Notes under the pieces: generated by a model
Seen by the model: only the letters and a program-made list of their open reading frames with translations
The model's database searches: none
What the model was told of the DNA's origin: nothing
Position numbers and translations under genes: made by a program
Shown: one piece after another, positions 1 to 10,798 of the stretch
How the letters are laid out: each line of letters starts with the position of its first letter
How positions within the stretch are numbered: the first letter of the stretch is position 1
Origin: Trichoplax sp. H2
Lineage: Eukaryota > Placozoa > Uniplacotomia > Trichoplacea
Direction of reading: 5' to 3'
NCBI GenBank assembly: GCA_003344405.1
Contig: NOWV01000015.1
Coordinates: 310,001-374,000, forward strand
Length of the DNA: 64,000 nt

Positions 1-298
1 TCTATAACGAAAATCTTGTCCACTTCGGCTAGTTCCTGTAGCAAATTGATAGAGTCAGAGCAGAAATAACACTTTATAGATGTATTGTATCATATTCTTG
101 ATGAAAGTCCGACATCAAACTATTTAACACCAAGGAGACAGATCGCCATTATCCCCATTTAACGAATTTTTACTATCATCAGCAACTTACCGTATGTTCA
201 TCAAAATAATTAGTAGCATGCTCATCAACTCCTTCCAATCCAGGATTAAATGTGTCCAAAATATCGACTGTGTATTCCAAAAGAATCTTATGATTCAT
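1..298 (-). CDS. Partial unrecognised gene, first two visible exons
   Basis: Two minus-strand exons join in phase. The first (298 down to 191) opens with ATG and encodes 36 residues beginning MNHKILLEYTVDILDTF and ending ATNYFDEHT, followed by a canonical gtaagt donor. The second (35 down to 1) follows a tttgctacag acceptor, continues ELAEVDKIFVI and runs off the left edge. An in-frame stop lies a few codons upstream of the ATG, so 298 is the likely start, although an acceptor at 'tttcaag' just upstream cannot be excluded. The fragment is acidic and soluble. I do not recognise the family, and there is too little protein to name it. Everything beyond the exon structure is unknown. Confidence 0.5.
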
Positions 299-2708
299 AA
301 TTACTTGAAATCAAAGTATACCGGTTGGTTTTCAATGTCGTTGGTGAATTCTTTTAGAGGAATGAACGCTTATTTTATGAATGCTTTAAATCATAAGAAT
401 AAATAAAATCAGCAATGATATGTTCTACTATGATTTTCAAAGCCGATTTTATCCAAAAAGGTAGAAAATATGTTGATGCGTAAATCAAGTTATGGATGGC
501 AGACTTTCAAACAAGCTAACAGCTACTATATTTGTTTGAGGCAGTTATATAATTTGTTTAGGCGCTTTAACACCAGCCAATCGGTTGTAGCATCAATTAA
601 ATGTATAGTAAACTCTTATAATATACGAAAGTATGTTTTGAAGGCAGGCTATTCACTTTTATATTCATTGGTCTACATATCACGTCACAATCATTCGGCT
701 AAGACTTGAGTAATGGTCTAATGACGAAACGTTATTACCATAGCAACCATAATAACAAAATTGGCCATCAATTCTTCATCTATATTTTGTATGGCTTCTA
801 CTAAAAATAATAACCTAATTTACATAGCAGGCTGTAGCCTTCATAGCCAACTAGACTTGCACTCAATTTACTAAAACATCATACGAAATAGTCTATGAAT
901 CAAATTTATAGCTGGCTGATTATGGAAGCCCCACGAGCAAAGCGAGGCAGCAAACGTGAAATTAATATGCTATTAATTCCTCGCTTTATTTATTATGAAC
1001 ATGGCACACACCACTAGTGACAAAGTAGTCTACACACGCCAATCCTTGCGGAGAACGCCACTTACTAACTTAAAGAGGCGAGATTAGCTATATCACCAAA
1101 TAATTCAGTTTCAACGACCGAAAACTATGGTATAATTATAGCGTCACAGATGATGTAGACGAGATAGTCAGAGCTTCACTATCATTTATTACTGAAGGAA
1201 TCTTGGCACCCAAGATTATGGTCTTTACAATTAAATATCAATTGAAAAACTAGTTGACTATCCAACCGACTAACTAACTAAAAAGGAATCTTCAGGCACC
1301 AGCCTTATATAGTCTCGTCAGAAACTCCTGGTTAACAGAACAGAATAATTTAAGCTCCGCTAGGCAGTGAAACTATCCAGTATCTTCCAATAGCAATAGG
1401 CTGGAGCAATAAATATGGAAAATACTCAGGAAATTTTTATTCTATCCTAATTAATCTTCCACAGACAAGCATTATTTTGCAAGTCTGAGCGTATTTTTAG
1501 TATCCATGTACGCTTGCTATTGAGTAGTTTGAGTACGAACAGGTTATTTGGTGTTATGCGATTACTGATTATTGCATCAAAAGTTAAAGTCTGAAAGTAA
1601 AATCGCGTCTTGTTAAACTAATCTTGCGCAAATAAGCATCATTTAGCTAGCTTAATTACCGGTATATTTTTAGTATCCATGAATGCTCATCATTTAAATA
1701 GTTTGGGTAAGAATAGCTAATTACCTCAGTTCTATCAACACCAATTATGGTAAATTCGGTATGAAACCTTTAATATATGTAAGCGTTAGACTCAACTGCT
1801 GTATAGTAGTATTATATCAATATCGATCTAGCTCTAAATCAGCATAGAATATAGTCAGCTTTTGTACTTCTACGACTGTTTATTAAGCAAGCTTTTCAAA
1901 ACATTCTATCAAATCGGATAACACATAATTTTAATTTCAAGGCCAAAGTACAAAGAGCTCATGAATATTAAACTTATATTCGGTCATACTTATCCAGTGA
2001 AAAATGCCAATCAAGTCACTAGACTCTACTACAATTACTGCTATTAAGAATAATATTCCTTTTTTTTTACCTAGTATGTTCTAATCAAACCATCATTACT
2101 ATTTATTTATTTAAATCATGCTCATCATCCGATCGCCTGAGCTTCGTCCATCAGCATGACGTCGAACATCATGTCGAATAATATTGGAGAAAAGACTTAG
2201 TCCATACGGTATGAAGTGATTATGTGAATGATACGAACTTTTAGCTAGTCTATTAAGTTACAGCAGCATACGAGTACAAATTTATTCCATAAATTTTCGT
2301 ACTGTATCTCGTAAATTATATCGTAATCAATATGACAGAACGAATGATGCCAAGAAATGGCTATCCGGTAAAATTTAGAACTAATAATTATCATCTAATA
2401 TAAATGGCGATTTCAAAGCCTTTTACGGATGAAGTGACATATTGGTACTGTGAAATCAATTTAATTCAAAGTATGCACTAATTTCAAGTATACGCTTTAT
2501 ATCATGAAATAGTCCAGTCGTACTGTCCTAAGGGGCATTCCATTAATTCTGATACGTATCAGAAACAGTAACATAAAAAATAATTTTCTTTTCTAATCAT
2601 TGTAAAGGTACACATTTACTTTACTATGTAAGTAAGGGTACAGCTTTAATCTTAAATTTCACTGCTAGTATAGTTATCAATCTAATGAGCATAATATCTT
2701 AAATAAAG
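299..2708. other. Intergenic, no gene seen
   Basis: AT-rich sequence with stops in all frames. Two short open frames on the plus strand (around 194-406 and 470-709) show no domain, and the first overlaps the minus-strand exon at 191-298, so both are discounted. The only structure noticed is the diverged direct repeat at about 1451-1735. Confidence 0.6.
1451..1735. repeat. Diverged tandem direct repeat, unit about 172 bases
   Basis: Two copies share the blocks 'aatctt..ca', 'aagcatta/catt', 'tatttttagtatccatg' (1492 and 1664) and 'agtttgggta/agtttgagta'. The identity is patchy. No coding potential was seen. Confidence 0.45.
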
Positions 2709-3674
2709 TTAGATAATTTCACACTGATTCTTTATGCGATATTGAACAGCATCAAGGCAAGATTGATGCCATGAGTAAAATAACAGGAATACAAATAGAT
2801 GCCAAAACTGATGGCTGGAAGCTACATAATCGAATTTACCTGGAAATAAACGCTCAGGAAATTTAGTGACAAGAAATAAACAGCCCATTAAGCCATAAAA
2901 TAGCATATAGCTTGCACCAATTGTAAATTGACGAACAAATGTGGATGATATGCCGTCATGCAAGTAGATAAAATGAAATATTGGAACTAATGAAAATGCG
3001 ACAATAATAACAAAAACGACGGTCCTATTCATACGAAAATTTAAGTTTGAGATTTGAAACTGAATCCCTTTAGCATCTGAGCAAGCTAAATTATAAACAG
3101 AAGCCGATATTAAAAGTGTTGATACGATGACGTATATTAGTAACCAGTAGCGATGGCAATAGTAAGCAACATATAGCCCCGATACAAATCCACCGATAAT
3201 TCCAATACCTATGCCCCCAATATCCATCTTTAGCCACAATTGATTCATTCTCTCGGAGTGGCAATGAAATAGATGATATAAGGTACTTAGCAGCAATGTG
3301 GACATATAAAAAAAGCATGCAGAAGATATTACAATACGATCTGGCATACTTTGCAATGTCCATGGCACTACGTAGACATTATCGAAAACAAGCAAGTACA
3401 CGAAAATGAAAAAGCCAAGAAAATGACTCCAAATATTGATTGATTCATTCGAAAGTACGAATAAACTTTTGAGACAAGACTGATAAGATAAATTCACTCT
3501 ATAGCCGCTGTATATATGAGGATTGAATTTTAGGAATGGCGGAACCTGAGAAATATTATACAGCTGAATTGATCCATGACATTCCTTCTTTTGATCACCA
3601 GAAATAGATCGAAATCGAGAGAGGATTCGTGATCGACGAAATACAAAGGTTGTCATTGACCGAGAAAATGTCAT
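2709..3674 (-). CDS. PAQR-family seven-TM receptor (PAQR3-like), copy 1
   Basis: Single-exon gene of 321 residues. The progestin and adipoQ receptor family consists of seven-TM membrane proteins with a conserved His/Asp metal-binding set; PAQR3 is a Golgi protein that tethers RAF kinase in vertebrates. Visible here: a basic N-tail (residues 1-30), the family entry motif LSNESINIWSHFLGFFIF near 75-95, the segment STLYHLFHCHSE plus MDIGGIGIGIIGG in the first half, and the C-terminal signature FPERLFPGKFDY followed by SSHQFWH and YSWHQS. Seven hydrophobic segments alternate with short loops. The length fits PAQR3 (about 310 residues). No intron interrupts the frame, unlike most neighbours. The nearest relative in the window is the copy at 6298-7269, same strand. 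The PAQR family call is firm. The PAQR3 subtype rests on remembered sequence similarity, and localisation is inference. Confidence 0.9.
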   Translation of the reverse strand: MTFSRSMTTFVFRRSRILSRFRSISGDQKKECHGSIQLYNISQVPPFLKFNPHIYSGYRVNLSYQSCLKSLFVLSNESINIWSHFLGFFIFVYLLVFDNVYVVPWTLQSMPDRIVISSACFFYMSTLLLSTLYHLFHCHSERMNQLWLKMDIGGIGIGIIGGFVSGLYVAYYCHRYWLLIYVIVSTLLISASVYNLACSDAKGIQFQISNLNFRMNRTVVFVIIVAFSLVPIFHFIYLHDGISSTFVRQFTIGASYMLFYGLMGCLFLVTKFPERLFPGKFDYVASSHQFWHLFVFLLFYSWHQSCLDAVQYRIKNQCEII

Positions 3675-6297
3675 CTTCTCTAAATTTCCTTTACACTTTT
3701 GAGCTCATCGTAGTTTCAAATGCTTAAGATATAGAGAGATGAATGTTTATCACTATTTAAAACCTGGAATCCGGTTCCAGTATCGTATACTAACTTACCC
3801 AGCCAGTATCGAGTTTGTTTATGCATACTATAGACGCCACACCTCTCAAAATACTGTCGACTATATATAAATAATTTAAAACTAGCCGAAACAGAAGCAT
3901 TATTTTTCCATATTAAATTAATATTTATATCTTTTGTATATCTCCCTATACTTAAATGAATTATTTACTTATACAAAGGGCAGCCGTTATTTCTGGATTT
4001 ACTGTGTATCCTAATTTAATTATAGCATACTTGATAATATTGTATATGGTATTTGATGTATTTCTGTTTTGATAAAATTTCTATAATATTAAAAGTTTAG
4101 GCTTCAATATTGAAATAAATTCACACACCTCTTGGACAGTCTAGCACCTATAAGTGTAATATTCATATTATCAACTTTCATATAACCTACCAAATATAGT
4201 TTCGCAAGTTTAATTGGTTACGCAGTAATATGTACCAGAATAAACGATACCTGTTGGTACCTTATGTCAGTAGATCTTATGCAAATAAAATTAAAAGCAA
4301 ATTCAAAGATGAATCTAACAAGCGCAGGAGAGTAGAATATAGCAGCAAATTCAGCATATAAAATTGATTGTATCTCAAAGAGATCTAGGTCGCTAACATG
4401 CATTTGAAAAAATAAATCGAGTTGATCCAATATTGTTATTGCATGGTGTTCTGTAACCCAAACAGAAGTCCATTAGTAGATCAGACGCGATAATATACAC
4501 TATGGTGGCAAACAGATGGTACTCTGAAATTAATACGAAAATGCATTTTTTGCAGACTGCTTTATGAAATTTTATTAAAAATCTAATCAACAAATACAAT
4601 CCGGTATTAAATTGGAATTTCAAATACACATTGGACTAGTTTTACAATCTAACTTAGAAATGGTCTTTTAGCTGCTTCCATTTTTTATACCTAAACAGTG
4701 CCGCATAGAGGTTTTATTAATATGCTGAGGGAGACTTCTAAACTAGCCTTATTGATAGATCTCACCAATCGAAGCTATCAAATGGCATTACTGCGATATT
4801 AATGCCCTTACATTGAGACTTAGAGTCAAAGAAATATTAATTTAAATCAGGAATAATACAGATTTACTGTAGACAAAATTTTCTATAATACTACTAAAGA
4901 CTTCAGCCTTTATTCCCACTCTATATTGCAAATTTTTCTTCCAATCTATACAATTTAAAAGACAGCATCTACAGTGTTTTAAAAGTCTTTTCCTGATGAT
5001 TGGATAATATATTTTGTCACTCTAAGACGTAAGTCATTTCCTTACATTTTATTTGAGGCGAAACCGTAAAAGATTCTTTTTGCAGATGGCCCGTCGGGCA
5101 GCTTTAGATCAGTCCTAATGACTCTTCATCTGTGATAAAAACTCTTTGAGCATCTTGTTCCGTTACTTAGAGTTATTTCGTAATCTTAGGCAGATCTCCA
5201 CCTACGTATAATCTTTAAGCAATCATGCTAATCATCCTGGGATAAATTTTTAGTATCTTAAGGGCTATACTGATTCTCAAGAACACTAATTAGTAATCTT
5301 AGCCAGTCGATATTCAGAATTAATATCACATGTCTATCTTTTTATTTCACTATGTAAATAGCAGCGATCAGATGAGGACACCTTCAATTAAGAATTTGAC
5401 CGTGACCTAGACAGCTACCACAATTTAACAATTCACTAACACCATTTGCTACAGAAAAAATGTACAAAACTCAAAAAGCTCCACAACTATGTCAGCACAT
5501 AATGTAAACTATAATCTTGTTAAATAGCAGTAGATAATACTAATAAATTAGCCCTAAAAACTAAAAAAATACAAGAAATACATTCAAGATAGAGCAGATT
5601 TTTACCACGAGAGTATACAATTCTCGTTTGAATGATCGAAATTTAGAAATTTTAAAACTCTAAACTCGCGATTTAAAGAGTGTTGACTAAGGAAATTAAG
5701 GAAAATAGAAGCCTGTATAGCGTACAATATGTAACATTAGGAACCATCGAACAAAAATTACTAGATTTCCTGGCAGAATGATCAGAGTTAAAGCATCGTT
5801 ACTAGTTAGCAATCCTAAACAAATCAAGAAATTCTGTATAATATTTCCCCCTTAGCATTAACTAAACTGAATTGTTGGAGAATGGTTCTTCAAATTTTCA
5901 GTAATAATTGTACAACATTCCGTAGTTGTAAAAATGCTATTACAGCACTACCAGCAGTTATTTTAATAAATTCAGCTATTAAGCATATACGCGAATAAAA
6001 CGGTCATTAAACCATTCAATATAGCCTTTAAGTGCGAGCAATTTATCAGGATCAGCTGAAACAATCACTAATATAGCTATTAACCGTATGAAAAATTCCT
6101 TAAAACTATTTCATAGTAAGCAACAACATTTCTAAAAGGAATTATAAAATTGAATCTAAAATGCTATCCAGCAGCAAAATGATCTTCAATCTAAAGGAAC
6201 TGATTTACATAATGAAATCATCAATGGATTGGGTACAAATAATTGGACAATCCTCACTTGAATAGTTACAAAATTCGGAAAGCTAATTTTCAAGCTA
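3675..6297. other. Spacer between the two PAQR genes, no gene seen
   Basis: About 2.6 kb between the start of the downstream PAQR gene and the stop of the upstream one. It must contain the promoter of copy 1, but no clear TATA box or conserved block was identified. Short open frames at 4218-4629 on the minus strand have no recognisable domain or splice context. Confidence 0.6.
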
Positions 6298-7269
6298 TTA
6301 AGTACTGCACTGGTTCAGTATTCGAAAATGAACTGCGTCAATGCAAGAATGATGCCATGAATAAAAAAGAAAGAATACACATACATGCCAAAATTGATGA
6401 CTGGAAGCTATATAATCGAATTTCCCAGGGAATAGACATTCTGGAAATTTAAAAATTAGAAAGAGACAGCCAAGTAAACCCCAACCAAGCATTATACCAG
6501 CACCGAATGCAAATCTACGAACAAAAGCTACGGCAAATCCACCATTTATGTATATGAAATGACCAATAGGAATAAAAGCAAAGGCCACGACTAACATATA
6601 AGTGTAGATTCGATGAACAGTGAGTTTCATTTTACCAACTCTTACATTGATTACTTCATCCTTTGCTCGGGATAATACAAATGCTGATGTAGCAATAATT
6701 CCTACCGAAGCAATGCTATAGGTTAGCAATAATGCTTGATGACAATAGTAGGCTCCGTAAATGCCAGACAAAAATCCACCAATAATTCCTATCCCGATGC
6801 CGCGAACATCAATTTTTAACCATTTGCAATAGCTTTCTTCAGAATGACAATGAAAGAGATGAAATAATGTACTCAACAATAAAGTGGACATGTAAAATAG
6901 AGAGGTTGAAGAAACCACAATTCTATCCATAAGATGCTGGAAAGTCCATGGAACAATATACATGTTGTCATAAACTAGCAAGTAGGCAAAAATAATAAAA
7001 CCTAGTAAGTGGGTCCAAATATTGATCGTTTCATTGGATAAAACGAATAAGCTTTTGAGACAGGATTGATAGGATAGATGAACACGATAACCATCGATAA
7101 TATAAGGATTGATTTGGAGAAATTCAGGCACTTGAGAAAAAGGATGTAGTGCTATAGCATCGTCTTTCCTCATGACGGTTTTACAAATAGTAGCAGTTTC
7201 AGTGATTGGGCTTGCTTTATCATGATGACTGACTAATTGAGTTTCTCCCTTACTTCGACGCTTCGTCAT
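6298..7269 (-). CDS. PAQR-family seven-TM receptor (PAQR3-like), copy 2
   Basis: Single-exon gene of 323 residues, tandem paralogue of the gene at 2709-3674. It keeps every family landmark: LSNETINIWTHLLG, STLFHLFHCHSEES, DVRGIGIGIIGGF, KFPECLFPGKFDYIASSHQFWH and YSWHHSCIDA. The histidines expected to bind metal in PAQR proteins (in the HLFHCHS and SSHQFWH blocks) are present in both copies. The N-terminal 40 residues are unrelated between copies, while the membrane core is strongly conserved, including the run YQSCLKSLFVLSNE. The start is the first ATG, in 'cttcgtcat' on the plus strand. Two intact intronless copies in tandem suggest a retroposed or otherwise intronless ancestor duplicated locally. 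Ligand and cellular role cannot be read from the sequence. Confidence 0.9.
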   Translation of the reverse strand: MTKRRSKGETQLVSHHDKASPITETATICKTVMRKDDAIALHPFSQVPEFLQINPYIIDGYRVHLSYQSCLKSLFVLSNETINIWTHLLGFIIFAYLLVYDNMYIVPWTFQHLMDRIVVSSTSLFYMSTLLLSTLFHLFHCHSEESYCKWLKIDVRGIGIGIIGGFLSGIYGAYYCHQALLLTYSIASVGIIATSAFVLSRAKDEVINVRVGKMKLTVHRIYTYMLVVAFAFIPIGHFIYINGGFAVAFVRRFAFGAGIMLGWGLLGCLFLIFKFPECLFPGKFDYIASSHQFWHVCVFFLFYSWHHSCIDAVHFRILNQCST

Positions 7270-7782
7270 GATTAATAGTAATATTGATCCAAAACTAATT
7301 TCAACTTTGTTGACTACTACGCTCTAAGATGAAGCTTAACACTTGCATATGAAAAACAAAATAGTATTTAAAATGATTTAATCGAATCTCGATCCAACAG
7401 AGATACAGTTACCAGTCTCGTGACTGAGATATCTAGCACCTTGTTAATTAATACTGCTAAAAGATAATGCAATATACAAATTGCTATGGGTAAAGATGCT
7501 TTAATCTAGAATGATGTCAGTAAAGATGCAGAACTGAATAATTTATTATATAAATAACGTGATTGGGCCAGTTATAACTTTTAACCAATCAAGTATTAGG
7601 ATAAATCAGCCCATTTTAGATTATCTTTTCTCTGATATAAATCGACTATTCTGTACAAGGAGTCTGAATGGTCACCATCATGTGACGTCACAAAGAACAA
7701 CGTATTGAATAGAATACGATAAGCTGATGCTTCTTTTGTTCTTGATGGCGTTGAGGCTTTAATCATTTTAGATTAAACTATT
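7270..7782. other. Intergenic, no gene seen
   Basis: Region 5' to PAQR copy 2 and left of the repeat block. No exon or conserved motif was recognised. Confidence 0.55.
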
Positions 7783-8732
7783 ACAAACTCACGTCGCTTT
7801 GCAGACGGTTTACGATAATGTACCCATTTGTTAATAATTAACAGATAGTGTTACCATTCTACATTATACAGTATATATATCCCGGTAATAGCCAGGCACT
7901 ACTAAATTCACAGCTATGCTTGTAGAATACTACTTTTCAATAATGCATTGACGGATGAAATGCTATATTAAGATTAGGGTTAGGTTAATGGTCCTCACAC
8001 GTCGCTTTGCTAACGGTTTACGATAATGTACCCATTTGTTAATAATTAACAGAGTGTTACCATTCGACATTATATATCTATCCCGGTAATAGCCAGGCAC
8101 TACTAAATTCACAGCTATGCTTGTAGAATACTACTTTTCAATAATGCATTGACGGATGAAATGCTATATTAAGATTACAGATTAGGGTTAGGTTAATGGT
8201 CCAAAGCACACGATGATAACTAATGTACGGTGATGGACATACAGTACAGTACCGTACCAAGTTAAGATTAGCATGTACTGTAAGATATCTACAGTGCAGT
8301 ACCATGTCCTAAGTACTGTGGTCAATTCTATACCAATCATTACAATGTGTCTAAGGATCGCTTACGTGAGCAGGTAAAGCTTGCTCTGTCGATAGCAACC
8401 GTTATAAGAAAATGTAACAATCAAAATGGCTATGTAGAAAACTCTATAAAGATTCTATGTTGATTCAATTTTCATCCCATTATTATATCAAATCAAAATT
8501 GAAAGGCCCAGTAGCCACCCTCAGCAATATAACAAATACTATTTTAAAAATCAGTACTCTGCAGAAAAGGCTATCTTAGAGCTATTCGTTTTGCATATAG
8601 AAATCTTGAGGTAAAAAGTACTGTAAGAATATTATACTGACCTATTGAAATGAACCCATAATCACAGTCATCCAACTGTTAGTATAAATATCCCCGCGCT
8701 GCTCATTTAAATAAAGTGGGTGGGTGGGATTG
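7783..8732 (+). repeat. Dispersed repeat, copy next to gene A1, head internally duplicated
   Basis: The block starting 'acaaactcacgtcgctttg' at 7783 is repeated at about 7995 with the same order of words (tttgttaataattaaca, cccggtaatagccaggcac, tgcattgacggatgaaa). The second copy continues to about 8732. The whole long form reappears at 28858-29562 with high but imperfect identity. No terminal inverted repeat or transposase was seen. The head duplication ends in 'attagggttagg', a short telomere-like word. The 3' part of the copy at 28.9 kb holds a 67-codon open frame (29247-29450) that is broken here, so the element may once have coded. The class is unknown. Confidence 0.75.
8683..8690 (+). 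promoter_or_regulatory. Possible TATA box upstream of A1
   Basis: TATAAATA followed by a GC-rich word (ccccgcgctgc) about 180 bases before the A1 start codon. The same pair occurs in the repeat copy at 29518-29525, inside a B2 intron, so it may simply belong to the repeat. No supporting initiator was identified. Confidence 0.2.
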
Positions 8733-8871
8733 CAATACATTGCATTATATTATTGGTATAGTAGATTGGACGGGAGGGATATGGATTGCACCCGGGTACT
8801 CGAGTAATTTAAATGCTTGAGACATGTAAACGAAGTCTTATTTATATGTACTGTAGTTAAGCCTCTCTAGC

Positions 8872-9543
8872 ATGGCTAATCATCGAAAGAAAAGAGAATG
8901 GCCAGAAGATTTCCAGGATAGTCAAATCAGGATTGAAGGAAAAATTAAAAAGTTTATAACCACTTTTATTCAAGAGTTTAACAACAACTTGAATGATTTA
9001 TCTCAAGTACTGGATAGAGAAACTAAGTACAAGCCAGAAATAATTAGAAACAACGCTGCACAAATTTTCATTGACTTCCTAACCTTTATACGTTCGTTGC
9101 CTATTAAAACTCCGCTGATTGATTTAGGAAAACTAACTTCAAATATAGAAAATTTTATTTTAATAATAAAGAAAAGGTATGATCGCAAGACAATTAAGAA
9201 AATTATTAATGGTATATCTCCCAACAATGACCGCTCCGCATTAGGCATATCTATGATAGCTTGCGATCTCGTCAGGATCTACGAGCAACAACTATCCTTT
9301 ATTTCTAACTCAAGCGATTTTTACTACATTAAGAAATTTGCTAAGGATATGATCGCTGCTATCATCGTGTATATTTTGGATCAACCAGATAATCTACCGC
9401 AAGAAGCAGACAAAATGGCAAAATTTATTAGCCCATGCATTATGAATCCAAAATTTGTCAAGAAAAATTGGTTAGTTCAGATCGACTTTAAGATTTTCTT
9501 TACAAATCTCATGTTTCTATATTATAATCGCTATCGTAGATAA
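8872..9543 (+). CDS. A1: unknown helical protein, paralogue of B1
   Basis: Open frame of 223 residues, no recognised family. It is homologous along its length to the gene at 17349-17963. Shared landmarks are WPEDF-x-DSQ near the N-terminus, KIKxF-x2-TFIxxF (about 25-40), DRKxIKKII (about 104), a very conserved IACDLVRIYEQQ (about 127-140), then SD-x-YY-x-KKFAxDM, and a C-terminal PC-x2-NP-x-F-x-KK-x-WLV. The remainder is predicted mostly alpha-helical, with no signal peptide and no convincing membrane segment. The copies diverge after WLV: A1 runs 22 residues further through sequence homologous to B1's 3' untranslated region. The ATG sits directly behind 'gcctctctag', a good acceptor, so an untranslated 5' exon is possible. 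Its position immediately upstream of A2, mirrored by B1 and B2, suggests a linked role (inference). Confidence 0.7.
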   Translation: MANHRKKREWPEDFQDSQIRIEGKIKKFITTFIQEFNNNLNDLSQVLDRETKYKPEIIRNNAAQIFIDFLTFIRSLPIKTPLIDLGKLTSNIENFILIIKKRYDRKTIKKIINGISPNNDRSALGISMIACDLVRIYEQQLSFISNSSDFYYIKKFAKDMIAAIIVYILDQPDNLPQEADKMAKFISPCIMNPKFVKKNWLVQIDFKIFFTNLMFLYYNRYRR

Positions 9544-10777
9544 TCAGGCAAGTTACTCTTTACAATATTCTGCTAGTGTTTCAATAGTGTCAGGTCTTAT
9601 ATCGGAATCCAGCTTTTAACTTAATGAACATATCTGACGATAGCAGACTCGAAGCTAGAAAAGGCTATATAAAGAAACGTAAATCTACTCAACTAGACCA
9701 ATCAAATCGTAATCTCGTAATGAGCTACATGGCCTATTGATATTTTATTTAGTAGAACTTTATCTTTCTAGGTTAAATGGATCAAGTTACAACTTCTTAA
9801 CAGCTGCTATCCTTCGCTATATTGATAAGACAACTGTAATCTATTCCCTAAATTCTTTTACAGCAAGCTCCCTTTAGCCAACTTACATACATAGCTACAA
9901 TATTTATTGCTGCGTCGTAAATATTTATCCTGATGCGGCAGGTACAGTATCTTAATTCCAAAGTAAATACAAATTTATAGGAGCCTCTTGTTAATCACCC
10001 CCAGACATTAACATTCTCGCACAACATGTCACTCTCTAAATTCTACCATTATCAATTACCACAATCAGCTACTTCCCCAATAAACGACGATTGCAACAGT
10101 TAGAAACAATAATTGGAAGAATAGCTCTACTTATTATCAAATTGCACGATAGTAGACTCAAAGCATAAAGACTAGTTAATGAATTAAGTCATACAAGTAT
10201 GAACTGAGCTAAAATAATTAGGTAGATTATACAAGTTGAACAAAAAGTTGTCTGTTGGATAAAAGGTAGAGTGAGATCAGTTACATCACTACAGAAACAG
10301 CCGTTAGAAAGGCAGTTCTACCTATTACTAAGTTGAGGGGCAGCATTACTGGATCAACAAGGGTAACGAATACCTAATTTATATTATCTTCTCATACCAC
10401 AACCTTGGCGGTAATTCAATATCTTGTAGCTCAAGCATTAAACCACTAAACTATGAGATAGATAATTGCCCTTAACTTGATCTCAAAGAAATTTTTTAAC
10501 TAAAATTATAAATGATTAATTACAAGTTTAATCTACTTAGATCCAATGTCTTGAATGATAGCTTTATAAATAAGATTACTTACAGAAGAGCGCAATTTCT
10601 ATAAGCGCTGATTGATATTAGGAATCCAAGATTAGCATTAAATAGAATTTGTTCACCAATTATATGATATACGTCTATATTGAAGAATGCATACCGGAAG
10701 ACATGAATTATGAACTAACTTTATCCTACAATAACTAATTTTCAGTTTGTGTAATAAATTCTTTCACTCTCGTTGAA
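9544..10777. other. Spacer A1-A2, no gene seen
   Basis: About 1.2 kb without a convincing exon. The last 35 bases before A2's first ATG are open in its frame from a ttttcag acceptor at about 10744, so an upstream A2 exon cannot be ruled out. Confidence 0.5.
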
Positions 10778-10798
10778 ATGTACCAATTTGTGAACGTT

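Noticed and set aside
6243-6452. Plus-strand open frame of 69 codons.
   Set aside because: Lies antisense to the conserved C-terminus of the PAQR gene at 6298-7269.
7970-8205. TTAGGG-like words taken as possible interstitial telomere.
   Set aside because: Less than two units, repeated only because the repeat head is duplicated.
9003-9248. Minus-strand open frame inside A1.
   Set aside because: Antisense to the A1/B1 frame, which is conserved between the two copies; the same holds for 17495-17728 inside B1.
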